The notes below the pieces were generated by a model. The model worked only from the letters and a program-made list of their open reading frames with translations. It was not told where the DNA came from and searched no databases. The translations under genes were made by a program, and so were the position numbers. Below, piece by piece: positions 24,744 through 33,182 of a stretch of DNA of 37,495 nucleotides (within the stretch, counting starts at the first letter, position 1; each line of letters opens with the position of its first letter). The stretch is from assembly GCA_005777415.1 (NCBI GenBank), contig SXMI01000160.1, forward strand, positions 1-37,495, given 5' to 3'. This stretch comes from Actinomycetota bacterium (lineage in GTDB: Bacteria > Actinomycetota > Acidimicrobiia > Acidimicrobiales > Microtrichaceae).

Positions 24744-24757
24744 TAGAACACGTTCCA
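24744..24757 (-). promoter_or_regulatory. KstR-type operator (minus strand TGGAACGTGTTCTA) upstream of Rieske gene
   Basis: Matches TNNAACNNGTTNNA. Identical to the 19544 site except one central base, located about 50 bp upstream of the start codon. Confidence 0.75.
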
Positions 24758-24885
24758 GTCTAGCTGAGGGTCGCTGCGGCGGCGAGGGGTGGGCGCCCCT
24801 GTCGTCCGGAGTTTCCCCGATGCGGCGCAGCGGGGCCGCCGGCAGAGGGTTCCGGACAGCGGGCGGCGCGTGGCGGTCGGAGCGG

Positions 24886-24891
24886 TAGGGT
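24886..24891 (+). promoter_or_regulatory. Candidate -10 (TAGGGT), leaderless promoter
   Basis: TAGGGT, 7 nt, then GTG 24899. Confidence 0.4.
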
Positions 24892-24898
24892 CCGCGTC

Positions 24899-25471
24899 GT
24901 GTCCTTCCCAGCCACGACCCCCGGACGGAGGTCCGAATCCGTCTGTGCCAGACCGTCCCGTTTTTCGGGACGCAACGGGCCGACTGGTTGGGTGGAACTT
25001 GCCAGACCGTCCCGTTTTTCGGGACGGGGCGGTCTGGTGGTGGTGGCGGTGGCAGTGGTCCTCCTGCTCGTCGGGTGCTCGTCCACCGATGATCCGGCTC
25101 CCTCAGCGGCCCCGGACTCGTCATCCACTGTTCTTCCGGCGGCGACCCCCGGTGCGGAGCCCTCGGGGACCAGCGAGTTCTGCCAGCGGGCCGAGTCCTT
25201 CAACCAGGTCCTCGCCAGCGTCGACGCCAACTCGATTGAGTCCTTCGACGTCATCGCTTCGGAGGTCGCCGGCCTGTCGGCGGCCGCCCCCGCCGAGATC
25301 GCCGGCGATCTGGCCACGATGAGCGGGTACTGGAACGAGCTGGCCGCCGTCGACACCGACGACCCCGCGCAGGTCGGTCAGCTGACCCAGCGGAACGACG
25401 ACGTGGTCACCGCCGGCCAGCGCGTCACGGCCTATCTGGTCGACGAGTGTGGGATCACCCCGGTCGAGTGA
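24899..25471 (+). CDS. Putative lipoprotein
   Basis: Lipobox-like LLLVGCSS after a hydrophobic stretch (VVVAVAVVLLLVGC), then Ser/Pro/Thr-rich linker and a helical domain. The N-region is encoded by duplicated hairpin repeats. Confidence 0.72.
   Translation: MSFPATTPGRRSESVCARPSRFSGRNGPTGWVELARPSRFSGRGGLVVVAVAVVLLLVGCSSTDDPAPSAAPDSSSTVLPAATPGAEPSGTSEFCQRAESFNQVLASVDANSIESFDVIASEVAGLSAAAPAEIAGDLATMSGYWNELAAVDTDDPAQVGQLTQRNDDVVTAGQRVTAYLVDECGITPVE
24946..25026. repeat. Direct repeat (27 bp x2, 54-bp period) of palindromic element TGCCAGACCGTCCCGTTTTTCGGGACG
   Basis: Copies at 24946-24972 and 25000-25026, identical over 27 nt. Each holds the hairpin CGTCCCG-TTTTT-CGGGACG. Copy 2 extends to an imperfect 36-nt palindrome ending GGTCTGG. 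Confidence 0.95.
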
Positions 25472-26166
25472 GCGGCGCACCCGAGGCCGAGGATCACCCG
25501 GAGGGCATCCCCCAGCGGCCGTGGGCGCCGCCCGCCGATGCGACGACGATCCTGTTGGTCCGCCACGGGGCGACCATGCCCGAGCATCCCGATCGGCCCC
25601 ACCCGTTCCTCGACGGTCAGGGTGACCCCGACCTGGCGCCCGAGGGACGGGATCAGGCCGAGGCGGTCGGCCGCCGGCTCGCCGCCGAGCACGCTGCGGG
25701 CATCGGGTTCTCCGGCGTGACGGTCACCAACCTCCGTCGGACCCACCAGACCGCGGCCCCGCTGCTCCGGGCGACCGGCTTGCCCGTGACCGAGATCGCC
25801 GAGCTGCGCGAGGTCCACCTGGGGGAGTGGGAGGGCCGGTTCCGCCAGCGGGTGGCCGATGGCGACCCGCTGTTCGCCGAAGCGCTCCGGGCCCAGCGGT
25901 GGGACGTCATCCCGGGCGCGGAGCCGGCCGCGGCCTTCGAGGCCCGGGTCCGGGCCGGGATCGGCCGGATCGTGGCCGCTCACCCCGGTGGTCGGGTCGT
26001 CGCCGTGGTGCACGGCGGGGTGATCGGCCAGGTGATGTCCACCGCCACCGGCGCAGGTGTCTTCGAGTTCTCGGCCGCGGACAACGGATCGATCAGCGAA
26101 CTCGTCGTCGTCGCCGACGGTGGCTGGCGGGTCCGGCGGTTCAACGACACGGCCCATCTGAGCTGA
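25468..26166 (+). CDS. Histidine phosphatase (phosphoglycerate mutase-like) family protein
   Basis: LLVRHGATMPEHP (RHG motif), LREVHLGEWEG, VVAVVHGGVIGQ. 4-bp overlap with the lipoprotein gene. Confidence 0.9.
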   Translation: MSGAPEAEDHPEGIPQRPWAPPADATTILLVRHGATMPEHPDRPHPFLDGQGDPDLAPEGRDQAEAVGRRLAAEHAAGIGFSGVTVTNLRRTHQTAAPLLRATGLPVTEIAELREVHLGEWEGRFRQRVADGDPLFAEALRAQRWDVIPGAEPAAAFEARVRAGIGRIVAAHPGGRVVAVVHGGVIGQVMSTATGAGVFEFSAADNGSISELVVVADGGWRVRRFNDTAHLS

Positions 26167-26263
26167 ACCCGCGTCGTCCGGTTCTCCGGCTCCAGCGCGC
26201 GACACGTAGGCCGCGCGCGACCCCTATATCGGTGCTGGGTGCGGTCGGGGGTGCCGGGTGCGG

Positions 26264-27409
26264 TCAGGCGCTGGCAGTCTCGGCAGCACGGGATGCGATC
26301 CCGGCGGTCCGCCGGGCCTCCCGCAGGAAGTTCCGGTCCACGCCCGAGATCGTGAACCCGAACGACAGCCCGGACCCCGGGTCCGCCCAGGCGATCTGAC
26401 CGGCGGCGCCGTTGTGGCCGAACGCCCGGGCCGACACGCCATGTCCCATGCCCCGCAACGACGACATGCCGTCGTCCCCGGCCACCACCAGCCCCAGTGT
26501 GCGGTTGCTCGGGATCCCCGTCAGCGGCACCGGGTGGGTGCAGCGCACGTGCTGGGTCCCGTCGTCCAGGACCTGCGGGTCCCACATCCCGTCGGGGTTG
26601 TGGAGCAGGGCCTGGTAGAGCAGCGCCAGGTCGGCGGCAGTCCCCAGTCCACCACCACCCGGAACGCCCACCGTCCGGTGCCTCGGGTCGTTGAAGGCGA
26701 GCAGTACATCGGGAGTGATCTCGCCCAGCGGCAGGTCGGCGGTCCCGAACAGTTCCACGAGCTCGGCCTCGGTCGGCAGCTCACCCACCGACACCAGCTC
26801 GGCCACGTCGTCGGCCTCCTCGGCACCCAGCCCGAGCAGGAACGTCGGCAGCGCCAGCGGTTCGGTGATCCGCTCGCGCACCACGGCCCGGAAGTCGCGC
26901 CCCGTGACCGTCTCGATCATCTCGGCGGCCACCCAGTGGGCCGAGGTTGCGTGGTACTCGAACTGCTCGCCGGGCTCCCAGCTGAGCCGCCAGCGCTCCA
27001 TGGCCCGGAGCCGCTCACTGCGGTCCGACCACGTGGGCGGGCCCAGGGGCGCGTACGGGAACCCGCCGGTGTGGGTCAGCACGTGCTCGAGCGTGAGCCG
27101 CTGGACCGCATCGGCCGACCTGCCCGCCGAGCCGAACGATGGCAGCAACTCCACGACCCGGGTGTCGGGGCCCAGCAGCCCCTCTCCGATCAGCTGCCAC
27201 ACCGTGGCCGCGATCCAGGCCTTCGTGCACGAGAAGAGCGAGAACCTCGTCGAGTCCGTGGCGGTCCCGAACGCCTCGAACGCCAGGAGCTCACCGTCGC
27301 GGGCGAGCGCGAACTGCGCTGCGGGGGCCAGACCGTCGTCGACCTCGCGGCGGATCCGGTCCCGAAGTTCCTGCAGGGCGGTCGGGTCGAGTCCACTGCC
27401 GGTGCTCAC
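26264..27409 (-). CDS. Serine hydrolase, beta-lactamase/class C (esterase) fold
   Basis: FSLFSCTKAW (SxxK), ...EYHATSAHWV (YxT/S-like), GHNGAAGQIAWADP (HxG). GTG start 27409. Confidence 0.88.
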   Translation of the reverse strand: MSTGSGLDPTALQELRDRIRREVDDGLAPAAQFALARDGELLAFEAFGTATDSTRFSLFSCTKAWIAATVWQLIGEGLLGPDTRVVELLPSFGSAGRSADAVQRLTLEHVLTHTGGFPYAPLGPPTWSDRSERLRAMERWRLSWEPGEQFEYHATSAHWVAAEMIETVTGRDFRAVVRERITEPLALPTFLLGLGAEEADDVAELVSVGELPTEAELVELFGTADLPLGEITPDVLLAFNDPRHRTVGVPGGGGLGTAADLALLYQALLHNPDGMWDPQVLDDGTQHVRCTHPVPLTGIPSNRTLGLVVAGDDGMSSLRGMGHGVSARAFGHNGAAGQIAWADPGSGLSFGFTISGVDRNFLREARRTAGIASRAAETASA

Positions 27410-27416
27410 CTCGGGG

Positions 27417-27422
27417 ACGGTA
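27417..27422 (-). promoter_or_regulatory. Candidate -10 (TACCGT on minus), leaderless promoter for the hydrolase
   Basis: TACCGT, 7 nt, then GTG 27409 on the minus strand. Confidence 0.35.
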
Positions 27423-27492
27423 GTCGCGACCACTACGCTGCGGCCCCGTCGTCGCCCGGGTGGCCGGGCCGCACGTCCCCCGGGAGGCACCC

Positions 27493-28248
27493 GTGTTCGA
27501 CCTGACCGATCGCGTCGTCGTGGTCACCGGCGGCAACGCCGGGATCGGCCTGGGCATGTCCCGGGCGCTCGTCGGCGCCGGGGCGACGGTGGTGGTGTGG
27601 GGTCGTCGGGCCGACCGCAACGCCTCGGCGGTCGACGAACTGCGGGCGCTGGGTGGGCTCGCCGGGTCGGTCGAGGTCGACGTGGCCGACGAGGAGCAGG
27701 TCGACGCCGCGACGGCGGTGACCCTGGAGCGGTTCGGTCGCATCGACACGATGATTGCGAACGCCGGAATCGGAGGCGCCGCACCGTTCACCGAGCAGAC
27801 GCTCGAGGGCTGGCGCCGGATCCTGTCGGTCAACCTCGACGGCGCCTTCCTGTGCTTCCGGGCGGCGGCCCGGCACATGGTCGAGCGAGGCGACGGGGGC
27901 GCGTTGATCGGTGTGTCGTCGACCAGCGCCATCCACGGCGCCCCGGCCAACCAGGCGTACTCGGTGTCCAAGACCGGGGTGCTGTCGCTCGTCAGGGGCC
28001 TGGCGGTCGAGCTGGCCCGTCACGGGATCCGGGCCAACTCGCTCGTGCCGGGATGGACCGAGACCGACCTGACCGCGCCGTTGCTGGGCTGGGAGAAGTT
28101 CGTGGACGCCACGACCGCCCGCACGCCCGTGCGCCGCTGGGGGACCCCCGACGACTTCGGCGCGGCCGCCGTGTTCCTGTCCGACCCGACGCTGACCTTC
28201 CACACCGGCGACTGCGTCGTGGTCGACGGCGGCTACACCGTCTTCTGA
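27493..28248 (+). CDS. Classical SDR family oxidoreductase
   Basis: VVVVTGGNAGIGLGMSRAL, NAGIGG, YSVSKTG, VDGGYTVF. No YPLAT-type insertion. GGGAGG RBS before GTG 27493. Confidence 0.9.
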   Translation: MFDLTDRVVVVTGGNAGIGLGMSRALVGAGATVVVWGRRADRNASAVDELRALGGLAGSVEVDVADEEQVDAATAVTLERFGRIDTMIANAGIGGAAPFTEQTLEGWRRILSVNLDGAFLCFRAAARHMVERGDGGALIGVSSTSAIHGAPANQAYSVSKTGVLSLVRGLAVELARHGIRANSLVPGWTETDLTAPLLGWEKFVDATTARTPVRRWGTPDDFGAAAVFLSDPTLTFHTGDCVVVDGGYTVF

Positions 28249-28351
28249 TCCGGAGGTGTTCGGACCCGCAGGAACTGCACGCGTTGCTGACGTTCAGATC
28301 CGGCTCGACCGCCCGTCACCCACCGAACAACTGCTGGACACGGGCCGCACG

Positions 28352-28357
28352 TAGGGT
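28352..28357 (+). promoter_or_regulatory. Candidate -10 (TAGGGT), leaderless promoter for MFS gene
   Basis: TAGGGT, 8 nt, then GTG 28366. Confidence 0.4.
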
Positions 28358-28365
28358 CACCCGTC

Positions 28366-29754
28366 GTGAGTCGGCTCGACACGATGCTCGACGAGGCAAC
28401 CATGTCCCGCCTCCACTGGCGGGTGTGGCTGCTGTCGGCGACCGGCATCATGCTCGACGGGTTCGACTTCTTCATCATCGGCGTGGCCACGCCGCTGATC
28501 GCCGAGGACCTGGGTGCGTCGCCCACCGAGATCGGTCTCGTCTCCTCGGCCGCCGTGGTTGGAGCGATCTTCGGTGCATTCGGGCTCGGTCGGCTCACCG
28601 ACCGCATCGGTCGCAAGCTGGCGTTCCGACTGGATCTGGGATTGTTCGTCGTGTTTGCGCTGCTGTCGGGTGTGGCGTGGAGCATCCCCGTGCTCGTCGC
28701 ATTCAGGTTCATCCTCGGGGTCGGGGTGGGTGCCGACTACCCGATCAGCGCGTCGTACGTCTCCGAGATCGCGCCTGCTCGGCTCCGTGTCCGACTGCTC
28801 GTGGGTGCGTTCGCGTTCCAGGCCGTGGGCCAGGTGCTCGGAGCGCTCGTCGGGCTGCTCATCCTGGTGACCACCGAGTCGGTGGGTTCCTGGCGCTTGA
28901 TGCTCGCCTTCGGTGCGGTGCCGGCGCTCCTGATCGTGGTCCTGCGGCGTGGCGTACCCGAGAGCCCTCGCTGGTTGGCCAGCCAAGGACAGCACGAGGA
29001 GGCGGCGCTCGTCGTCGGGTCGTTCCTCGGTCACCCTGTCGACGTCGCCGTGCTGGAGGAGGCCGAGGCCGAGGGCTCTGCGCCGGCGGCGTCGATCCGT
29101 GAGCTGTTCCGGAGCGGCCTCCGAAGGTTGACGGCCCTCACCACCATTCCGTGGTTCCTGATGGACGTCGCCACCTACGGGGTGGGGGTGTTCACCCCGA
29201 CGATCCTCGCTGCGCTCGCGATCAAGGGGAACGGGACGTTCCTGTCCGATGACATCGCCTCGACGCAGGGTGCCGTGGTCATCGACCTCTTCCTGATCGT
29301 CGGGTTCGCTCTGGCGATCGTCCTCGTCACCCGGTTCCGCCACACGAGCATGCAGATCGTCGGCTTCGGTCTGATGGCCGTCGGGTTGGCGGCGCTCGCC
29401 GTCTCGACCGGACTGCCCGGCGGTGGCGACCAGCACCTGCTCCTGGTCTTCGGTGGATTCATCCTGTTCAACGTGGCCATGAACGCCGGACCGAACTCCA
29501 CGACGTTCCTGCTCCCGGCCGAGGTGTTCCCGACACGGGTCCGGGCCACCGGCCACGGCGTCGCCACGGCCGCCGGGAAGTTCGGTGCGGCGGTCGGGGT
29601 GTTCCTCTTCCCGATCGTGCAGGCCGACCTGGGCCTGCCGGTGCTGCTGCTCGTCGTCGCCGGGGGGTGCGTGGTCGCTGCCGTTGTCACCGCCGTGGCC
29701 CGGGTCGGCGTCGGTGCTGCCGACGGGGTCTTCGCCGGCCAGTCCCCACCCTGA
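28366..29754 (+). CDS. MFS transporter (sugar/organic acid porter-like)
   Basis: DGFDFFIIGVATPLIAEDLG, GRLTDRIGRK, PESPRWLASQGQ, multiple TM helices. Confidence 0.92.
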   Translation: MSRLDTMLDEATMSRLHWRVWLLSATGIMLDGFDFFIIGVATPLIAEDLGASPTEIGLVSSAAVVGAIFGAFGLGRLTDRIGRKLAFRLDLGLFVVFALLSGVAWSIPVLVAFRFILGVGVGADYPISASYVSEIAPARLRVRLLVGAFAFQAVGQVLGALVGLLILVTTESVGSWRLMLAFGAVPALLIVVLRRGVPESPRWLASQGQHEEAALVVGSFLGHPVDVAVLEEAEAEGSAPAASIRELFRSGLRRLTALTTIPWFLMDVATYGVGVFTPTILAALAIKGNGTFLSDDIASTQGAVVIDLFLIVGFALAIVLVTRFRHTSMQIVGFGLMAVGLAALAVSTGLPGGGDQHLLLVFGGFILFNVAMNAGPNSTTFLLPAEVFPTRVRATGHGVATAAGKFGAAVGVFLFPIVQADLGLPVLLLVVAGGCVVAAVVTAVARVGVGAADGVFAGQSPP

Positions 29755-29882
29755 GGGGCCGGACCGGGACGGCGTCGTCGGGGTCGACCCGGACGAGGGT
29801 CGGGCCTTCGGCTCGGGTAGGGTCTGGCGAGTGGCGACACCTGCCGTCGCCGAGTCCGACCGAACCTCCGAGGGGAGTCGAC

Positions 29883-30074
29883 ATGAAGGTGGTCGTGAAC
29901 TTCGACCTGTGCGAGTCCAACGCCGTGTGCATGGGGATCGCACCCGAGGTCTTCGAGGTGCGGGACGACGACTTCCTCTACGTGCTCCAGGAGGAGCCGG
30001 CCGAGGAGCTGCGCGGGAAGGTCGAGGAGGCCGCCCGCCGCTGCCCCAAGCAGGCCATCACGGTCGAGGACTGA
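29883..30074 (+). CDS. Small ferredoxin, 3Fe-4S (P450-partner/FdxD-like) type
   Basis: MKVVVNFDLCESNAVCMGIAPEVFEV...CPKQAI: CX5C...CP pattern. GAGGGGAG RBS. Confidence 0.87.
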   Translation: MKVVVNFDLCESNAVCMGIAPEVFEVRDDDFLYVLQEEPAEELRGKVEEAARRCPKQAITVED

Positions 30075-30122
30075 GTCCGGGCCCCGGTTCGGACCGGCGT
30101 CATCGAGGGCAGGGGGGTCACG

Positions 30123-31319
30123 GTGCCACCGATCGTCGTGGTCGGCGCGTCGCTGGCCGGGTTGAGTGCCGTCGATGCCGTCCGGAGTGGCGGCCACGAC
30201 GGTGACGTCGTCGTCCTCGAGGCCGCAGCGGCGCTCCCGAGCGATCGGCCGCCCCTGTCCAAGCAGGTGCTCGCCGGCACGATGGAACCGTCGGCGGCCC
30301 ACCAGCCGCTCGCCGGGCGGCTCGACGAGCTCGCCGTCGACCTGCGCCTCGGCCTCCGGGTGGATCACGTCGACGTCGCCGGGCTCCGCCTCGACCTGTC
30401 CGACGGTTCGTCGCTCTCGGCGTCCGGGCTGGTCGTGGCCACGGGCGCCAGTCCGCGGACCCTTCCCGGCCCGCCGCTCGCCGGGGTCCACGTGGTCCGC
30501 ACCCTGGACGACTCGCTCGCGCTCCGCCGCGACCTGGATGCCGGTCCCGATCGGGTCGCCGTGATCGGCGCCGGGTTCATCGGCGCCGAGGTGGCGGCGA
30601 CCTGCCGGGGCCTGGGCCTCGAGGTCACGCTCATCGAGGCGGCACCCGCTCCCATGGTCCGGGTCCTCCCCGAGGCCGTGGGCGCGTTCGTCGCCGACCT
30701 CCACCGGGCCCACGGGGTCGACGTCCGGCTGGGGGTGGGCGTGGAGGGGCTCGTCGCCGACGGCGACCGGGTCCGGGGCGTGGCGCTGGCCGACGGCACC
30801 ACCGTCGACGCCTCGGTCGTCGTCGTCGGGATCGGCGTGGCGCCCGACGTGGCCTGGCTGGAGGGCTCGGGTGTCCCGGTCGGCAACGGGGTGACCTGTG
30901 ACGAGACCTGCCTGGCGGCGCCGGGCGTGGTCGCGGCCGGTGACGTCGCCGAGTGGTTCAACCCCCACTTCGGCGAGCGCATGCGGGTCGAGCAGTGGGA
31001 GCACGCCATCGAACACGGTGCCGCCGCCGGTCGCCGTCTGCTCGCCGGCGACGGGCCGGGCGAGCCCTTCGGAAGCGTCCCGTGGTTCTGGTCCGACCAG
31101 TACGACCGCAAGCTGCAGCTGGCCGGCCGACCGGCGGCGACCGATGAGGTCCACGTGCTCGAGGGTTCGCTCGAGGAGCAGCGGTTCGTGGCCGCCTTCC
31201 GGCGGGGCGAACGCTGCACGGGCGTGCTGGGGGTCAACCGGCCGCGTCACGTCGTGCAGGCCCGGATGCGCCTGACCGAGTCGCTGGACTGGGCGCCGAT
31301 CGAGGAACTGCTGTCGTGA
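30123..31319 (+). CDS. FAD-dependent ferredoxin reductase
   Basis: IVVVGASLAGLSAVDAVRSGG...RPPLSKQVLAG...VAVIGAGFIGAEVAATCRGLGLEVTLIE...GVVAAGDVAEWFNPHFGERMRVEQWEHAIEHG. Confidence 0.92.
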   Translation: MPPIVVVGASLAGLSAVDAVRSGGHDGDVVVLEAAAALPSDRPPLSKQVLAGTMEPSAAHQPLAGRLDELAVDLRLGLRVDHVDVAGLRLDLSDGSSLSASGLVVATGASPRTLPGPPLAGVHVVRTLDDSLALRRDLDAGPDRVAVIGAGFIGAEVAATCRGLGLEVTLIEAAPAPMVRVLPEAVGAFVADLHRAHGVDVRLGVGVEGLVADGDRVRGVALADGTTVDASVVVVGIGVAPDVAWLEGSGVPVGNGVTCDETCLAAPGVVAAGDVAEWFNPHFGERMRVEQWEHAIEHGAAAGRRLLAGDGPGEPFGSVPWFWSDQYDRKLQLAGRPAATDEVHVLEGSLEEQRFVAAFRRGERCTGVLGVNRPRHVVQARMRLTESLDWAPIEELLS

Positions 31320-31954
31320 CGGTGTTCTGGGCACTGATCGCGGTGACGCTCGTCGTGGCGGTCGCCGACTGGTGGGCGGTGTACGCCGCACGTCGACCGG
31401 TGGAGTACGTGTTCAAGCCCCTCACCATGGTGGTGTTGATCGGGGCCGTCCTCGCACTGGGTGACCCGGCCTCGGAGGCGGCCCGGTGGTGGCTGGCGGC
31501 CGGGCTGGTCTGCTCGCTCGCCGGCGACGTGTTCCTGATGCTGGACGATCTGTTCGTCCCCGGGCTGGCGTCGTTCCTGGTCGGCCACCTCTGCTACATC
31601 GCTGCGCTCGTCAACCTGGGCCTCGACCGCAACGCGCTCCTGGTGGGGGTCGCCGTGGTGCTGGTCGCCTCGCTCCTCGTCGGCCGGATCGTGGTGCTCG
31701 GGGCCCGCCGCACGGACCGTCGCCTGACGGTGCCGGTCGCCGCGTACATCACGGCGATCTCGGTCATGGTGGCCTGCGCGATCGGGACGACCATCCCCGT
31801 CGCCATCGCCGGCGCGCTGTTGTTCTACCTGTCCGATGCGTGCATCGGCTGGAGCCGGTTCGTGGGGGACTTCCCGCAGAGTCGCATGGCGATCATCACC
31901 ACGTACCACCTGGGCCAGATCGGCCTGGTCCTGGGACTGGCGGCGGCTGCGTGA
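31316..31954 (+). CDS. YhhN/TMEM86 family membrane protein (lysoplasmalogenase-like)
   Basis: VFKPLTMVVLI, GLVCSLAGDVFLML...FLVGHLCYIAAL, YLSDACIGWSRF. 4-bp overlap with upstream gene. Confidence 0.83.
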   Translation: MTVFWALIAVTLVVAVADWWAVYAARRPVEYVFKPLTMVVLIGAVLALGDPASEAARWWLAAGLVCSLAGDVFLMLDDLFVPGLASFLVGHLCYIAALVNLGLDRNALLVGVAVVLVASLLVGRIVVLGARRTDRRLTVPVAAYITAISVMVACAIGTTIPVAIAGALLFYLSDACIGWSRFVGDFPQSRMAIITTYHLGQIGLVLGLAAAA

Positions 31955-33147
31955 GCGCCGTGACCGGCCTCTCCGTCGACGACGTCGTCGGCGACGTGGT
32001 GGCGCTGCGCCGCCGCATCCACGAGCACCCCGAGTTGGGCCTCGACCTGCCCCGCACCCAGGCCGAGGTGCTCGAGTCCCTCGACGGCCTCGGGTTCACG
32101 GTCAGCACGGGGACCACCAGCTCCTCGGTGGTGGCCGACCTGGACGGCGGTGACGGGCCGACCGTCCTGTTGCGGGCCGACATGGACGCGCTCCCGCTCG
32201 AGGAGCACTCGGGCGAGGCGTTCTCGAGCCGTGAGGCCGGTCGCATGCACGCGTGCGGCCACGACGCCCACACGGCGATGCTCGTCGGCGCCGCACGCGT
32301 GCTCGCCTCCCGCCGGGCCTCCCTCGGGGGCCGGGTCCGGTTCCTGTTCCAGCCGGGCGAGGAGGGTCACGCCGGGGCGCGTCACGCCATCGAGGACGGC
32401 GCGCTCGACGGCGTGGACGCCGCCTTCGCGCTGCACGTCGGCCCGAACCTCCGCTCGGGGTGGGTGGCCTGGCGACGAGGCCCGGTCATGGCGTCGGCCG
32501 ACGAATTCGAGATCGATGTGCTGGGCCGGGGCGGCCACGCGTCGACCCCGCACTGGGCGGCCGACCCGGTGCCCGTGGCCTGCGAGATCGTGGTGGCGCT
32601 GCAGACCATGGTCACCCGGACCGTGGACGCGTTCGACCCGGCGGTCGTGGGGGTGAGCCGGATCCGGGCCGGTACCACCCACAACGTGATCCCCGAGCGT
32701 GCGTCCATGCTCGGGACGATCCGCACGGTGAGCGAGTCGACCCGACGGAACGTGTTCGATCACATCAACCGGGTGGCCGAGGGGGTCGCCGCGGCTCACG
32801 GGTGCACCGCCGAGGTGCGCCGACACGACGGCTACCCGGTCACCGTCAACGACCACCGGGCGGCGACGTTCCAGGCCGGAGTGGCCCGGACGGTCGTGGG
32901 GGACCGTGCGGTGGTCGAGCTGCCGAACCCGCTCATGGGGGCCGAGGACTTCTCCTACGTGTTGCAGGTGGTTCCCGGTGCCATGGCCTTCCTGGGTGTC
33001 TGCCCGCCCGAGGTCCGGGATCCGTCCACGGCGGCCGCGTGCCACTCGGACCGGATGCGGCTCGACGAGGGCGCTCTCGGCACCGGGGTGGCGCTCCACG
33101 TCGAGCTCGCCACGACGTTCCTGGACCGGGGCGGCTCCCTCGACTGA
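31951..33147 (+). CDS. M20-family amidohydrolase
   Basis: RRRIHEHPELGLDLPRT...LLRADMDALPL...MHACGHDAHTAMLVGAA...FLFQPGEEGHAGA...MGAEDFSYVL. Confidence 0.93.
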   Translation: MSAVTGLSVDDVVGDVVALRRRIHEHPELGLDLPRTQAEVLESLDGLGFTVSTGTTSSSVVADLDGGDGPTVLLRADMDALPLEEHSGEAFSSREAGRMHACGHDAHTAMLVGAARVLASRRASLGGRVRFLFQPGEEGHAGARHAIEDGALDGVDAAFALHVGPNLRSGWVAWRRGPVMASADEFEIDVLGRGGHASTPHWAADPVPVACEIVVALQTMVTRTVDAFDPAVVGVSRIRAGTTHNVIPERASMLGTIRTVSESTRRNVFDHINRVAEGVAAAHGCTAEVRRHDGYPVTVNDHRAATFQAGVARTVVGDRAVVELPNPLMGAEDFSYVLQVVPGAMAFLGVCPPEVRDPSTAAACHSDRMRLDEGALGTGVALHVELATTFLDRGGSLD

Positions 33148-33182
33148 TCGGGCCGCCGGAGCATCGGTGGGGGACGGTCCGA

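Noticed and set aside
24950-25037. Twin hairpins as simple rho-independent terminators
   Set aside because: The T-run is in the loop, not 3' of the stem, and both sit inside an open coding frame. Kept as a palindromic repeat finding instead.
26231-26267. Short direct repeat gcYgggtgcggtc x2 in the convergent intergenic gap
   Set aside because: Only about 13 bp, two copies, in GC-rich sequence; no supporting hairpin or gene context.
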